This document shows, one piece after another, positions 63,449-64,000 of a stretch of 64,000 nucleotides of DNA (positions are counted from its first letter, which is position 1; each line of letters opens with the position of its first letter). The notes under the pieces are model-generated. The model was not told the origin of the DNA. It did no database searches and saw nothing but the letters and a program-made list of their open reading frames with translations. The position numbers were made by a program, and so were the translations under genes. The DNA is taken from positions 248,001 through 312,000 of the forward strand of contig NZ_JANAVF010000009.1 in NCBI RefSeq assembly GCF_024213195.1, written 5' to 3'. Source of the stretch: Streptomyces sp. TBY4. Lineage in GTDB: Bacteria > Actinomycetota > Actinomycetes > Streptomycetales > Streptomycetaceae.

Positions 63449-64000
63449 GCTCCGTGACCTCTGTGATCCCCTTCGGTACGCGCCTGCGCGAGGCGATGGA
63501 CACCCGCGGGCCGCTCTGCGTCGGCATCGACCCGCACGCCGCCCTGCTGGCCTCCTGGGGCCTGAACGACGACATCGCGGGCCTGGAGAAGTTCTCCCGC
63601 ACGGTGGTCGAGGCGCTCGCCGACTCGGTCGCGGTGTTCAAGCCGCAGGCGGCCTTCTTCGAGCGGTTCGGCTCGCGGGGGATCGCGGTACTGGAGCAGA
63701 CGGTCGCCGACGCCCGCGCGGCGGGCACGCTGGTCGTCATGGACGCGAAGCGGGGTGACATCGGCTCGACGATGGCCGCGTACGCGGAGACCTTCCTCTC
63801 GCCCTCCTCGCCGCTGTTCTCGGACGCGCTGACGGTCTCGCCGTACCTCGGCTACGGGTCGCTCGCCCCCGCGGTGGAGCTGGCGCGGGAGTCCGGGGCC
63901 GGACTGTTCGTGCTGGCCCTGACCTCCAACCCGGAGGGTGCGGAGGTCCAGCGGGCGGTGCGGTCGGACGGCCGCTCGATCGGCGCGACGATGCTGGCGC
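63445..64000 (+). CDS. pyrF: Orotidine 5'-phosphate decarboxylase, type 2 (3' end outside window)
   Basis: The first 185 residues are visible. The catalytic loop DAKRGDIGST (100-109) supplies the Lys-Asp-Lys/Asp network, and CVGIDPH marks the N-terminal strand; the form is the longer type 2 (mycobacterial/Streptomyces) subfamily. It carries out the last step to UMP. The GTG at 63445 overlaps the pyrD stop by 4 nt. Confidence 0.94.
   Translation, partial: MSSVTSVIPFGTRLREAMDTRGPLCVGIDPHAALLASWGLNDDIAGLEKFSRTVVEALADSVAVFKPQAAFFERFGSRGIAVLEQTVADARAAGTLVVMDAKRGDIGSTMAAYAETFLSPSSPLFSDALTVSPYLGYGSLAPAVELARESGAGLFVLALTSNPEGAEVQRAVRSDGRSIGATMLA

Overview
This window is a stretch of core chromosome from a Streptomyces-type actinobacterium. 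The evidence is the very GC-rich sequence with strong third-position bias, frequent GTG/TTG starts, a BldD that keeps both c-di-GMP signature motifs, Streptomyces-type families of unknown function (DUF6167-like, DUF948), and a gene order running thrS, pgsA/patA/pimA, pdxST, yebC, ruvCAB, yajC-secDF, apt, relA, hisS, rpsD, alaS, ruvX, mltG, aro, efp, nusB, bldD, pyr. I recognise this order from Streptomyces and, in its first part, from mycobacteria. I see no prophage, insertion sequence, CRISPR array or rRNA. There is one tRNA, tRNA-Val(CAC).

Layout. 1-5 kb: the end of a large membrane protein, an SRPBCC protein, tRNA-Val, a DnaQ-type exonuclease, and a translationally coupled pair (DUF4365 nuclease-like protein plus a 408-aa unknown). 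5-16 kb: thrS, a K+ channel, a HIT-family Ap4A-type protein, a 560-aa unknown membrane protein, an EF-G paralogue, and the pgsA-patA-pimA operon that starts phosphatidylinositol mannoside synthesis. 16-26 kb: PLP synthase pdxST, yebC, the ruvCAB Holliday-junction genes (ruvB split from ruvCA by a repeat), yajC-secDF, and apt. 26-37 kb: relA (bifunctional ppGpp enzyme), a DUF349 protein, a cyclophilin, an MBL hydrolase, hisS, a VKOR-family protein, rarA, a secreted HNH-family lipoprotein, and a DUF2470 protein that shares its control region with rpsD. 37-54 kb: a STAND ATPase, alaS with its operon partners, ruvX, mltG, aroE-aroC-aroK-aroB, an AAA ATPase, a degenerate M24 peptidase-like protein, efp, nusB, and bldD. 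54-64 kb: the pyrimidine operon pyrR-pyrB-pyrC-(PH-like membrane protein)-carA-carB-pyrD-pyrF, with pyrF cut by the window edge.

The coding content is mostly housekeeping, so the notable signals are non-coding or lie in small oddities. They are: five copies of a long intergenic inverted repeat; two promoter-proximal tandem repeats (13 bp x 6 and 17 bp x 5.3); a 16/19 match to the IdeR/DmdR iron box between rpsD and a HugZ-like DUF2470 gene; a perfect BldD box upstream of bldD; a PyrR-type RNA hairpin over the pyrR ribosome-binding site; an M24 fold next to efp with four catalytic/metal positions substituted; and the DUF4365 pair as the best candidate for an undescribed two-gene system. All functional statements rest on motif recognition by eye; no database search was run.
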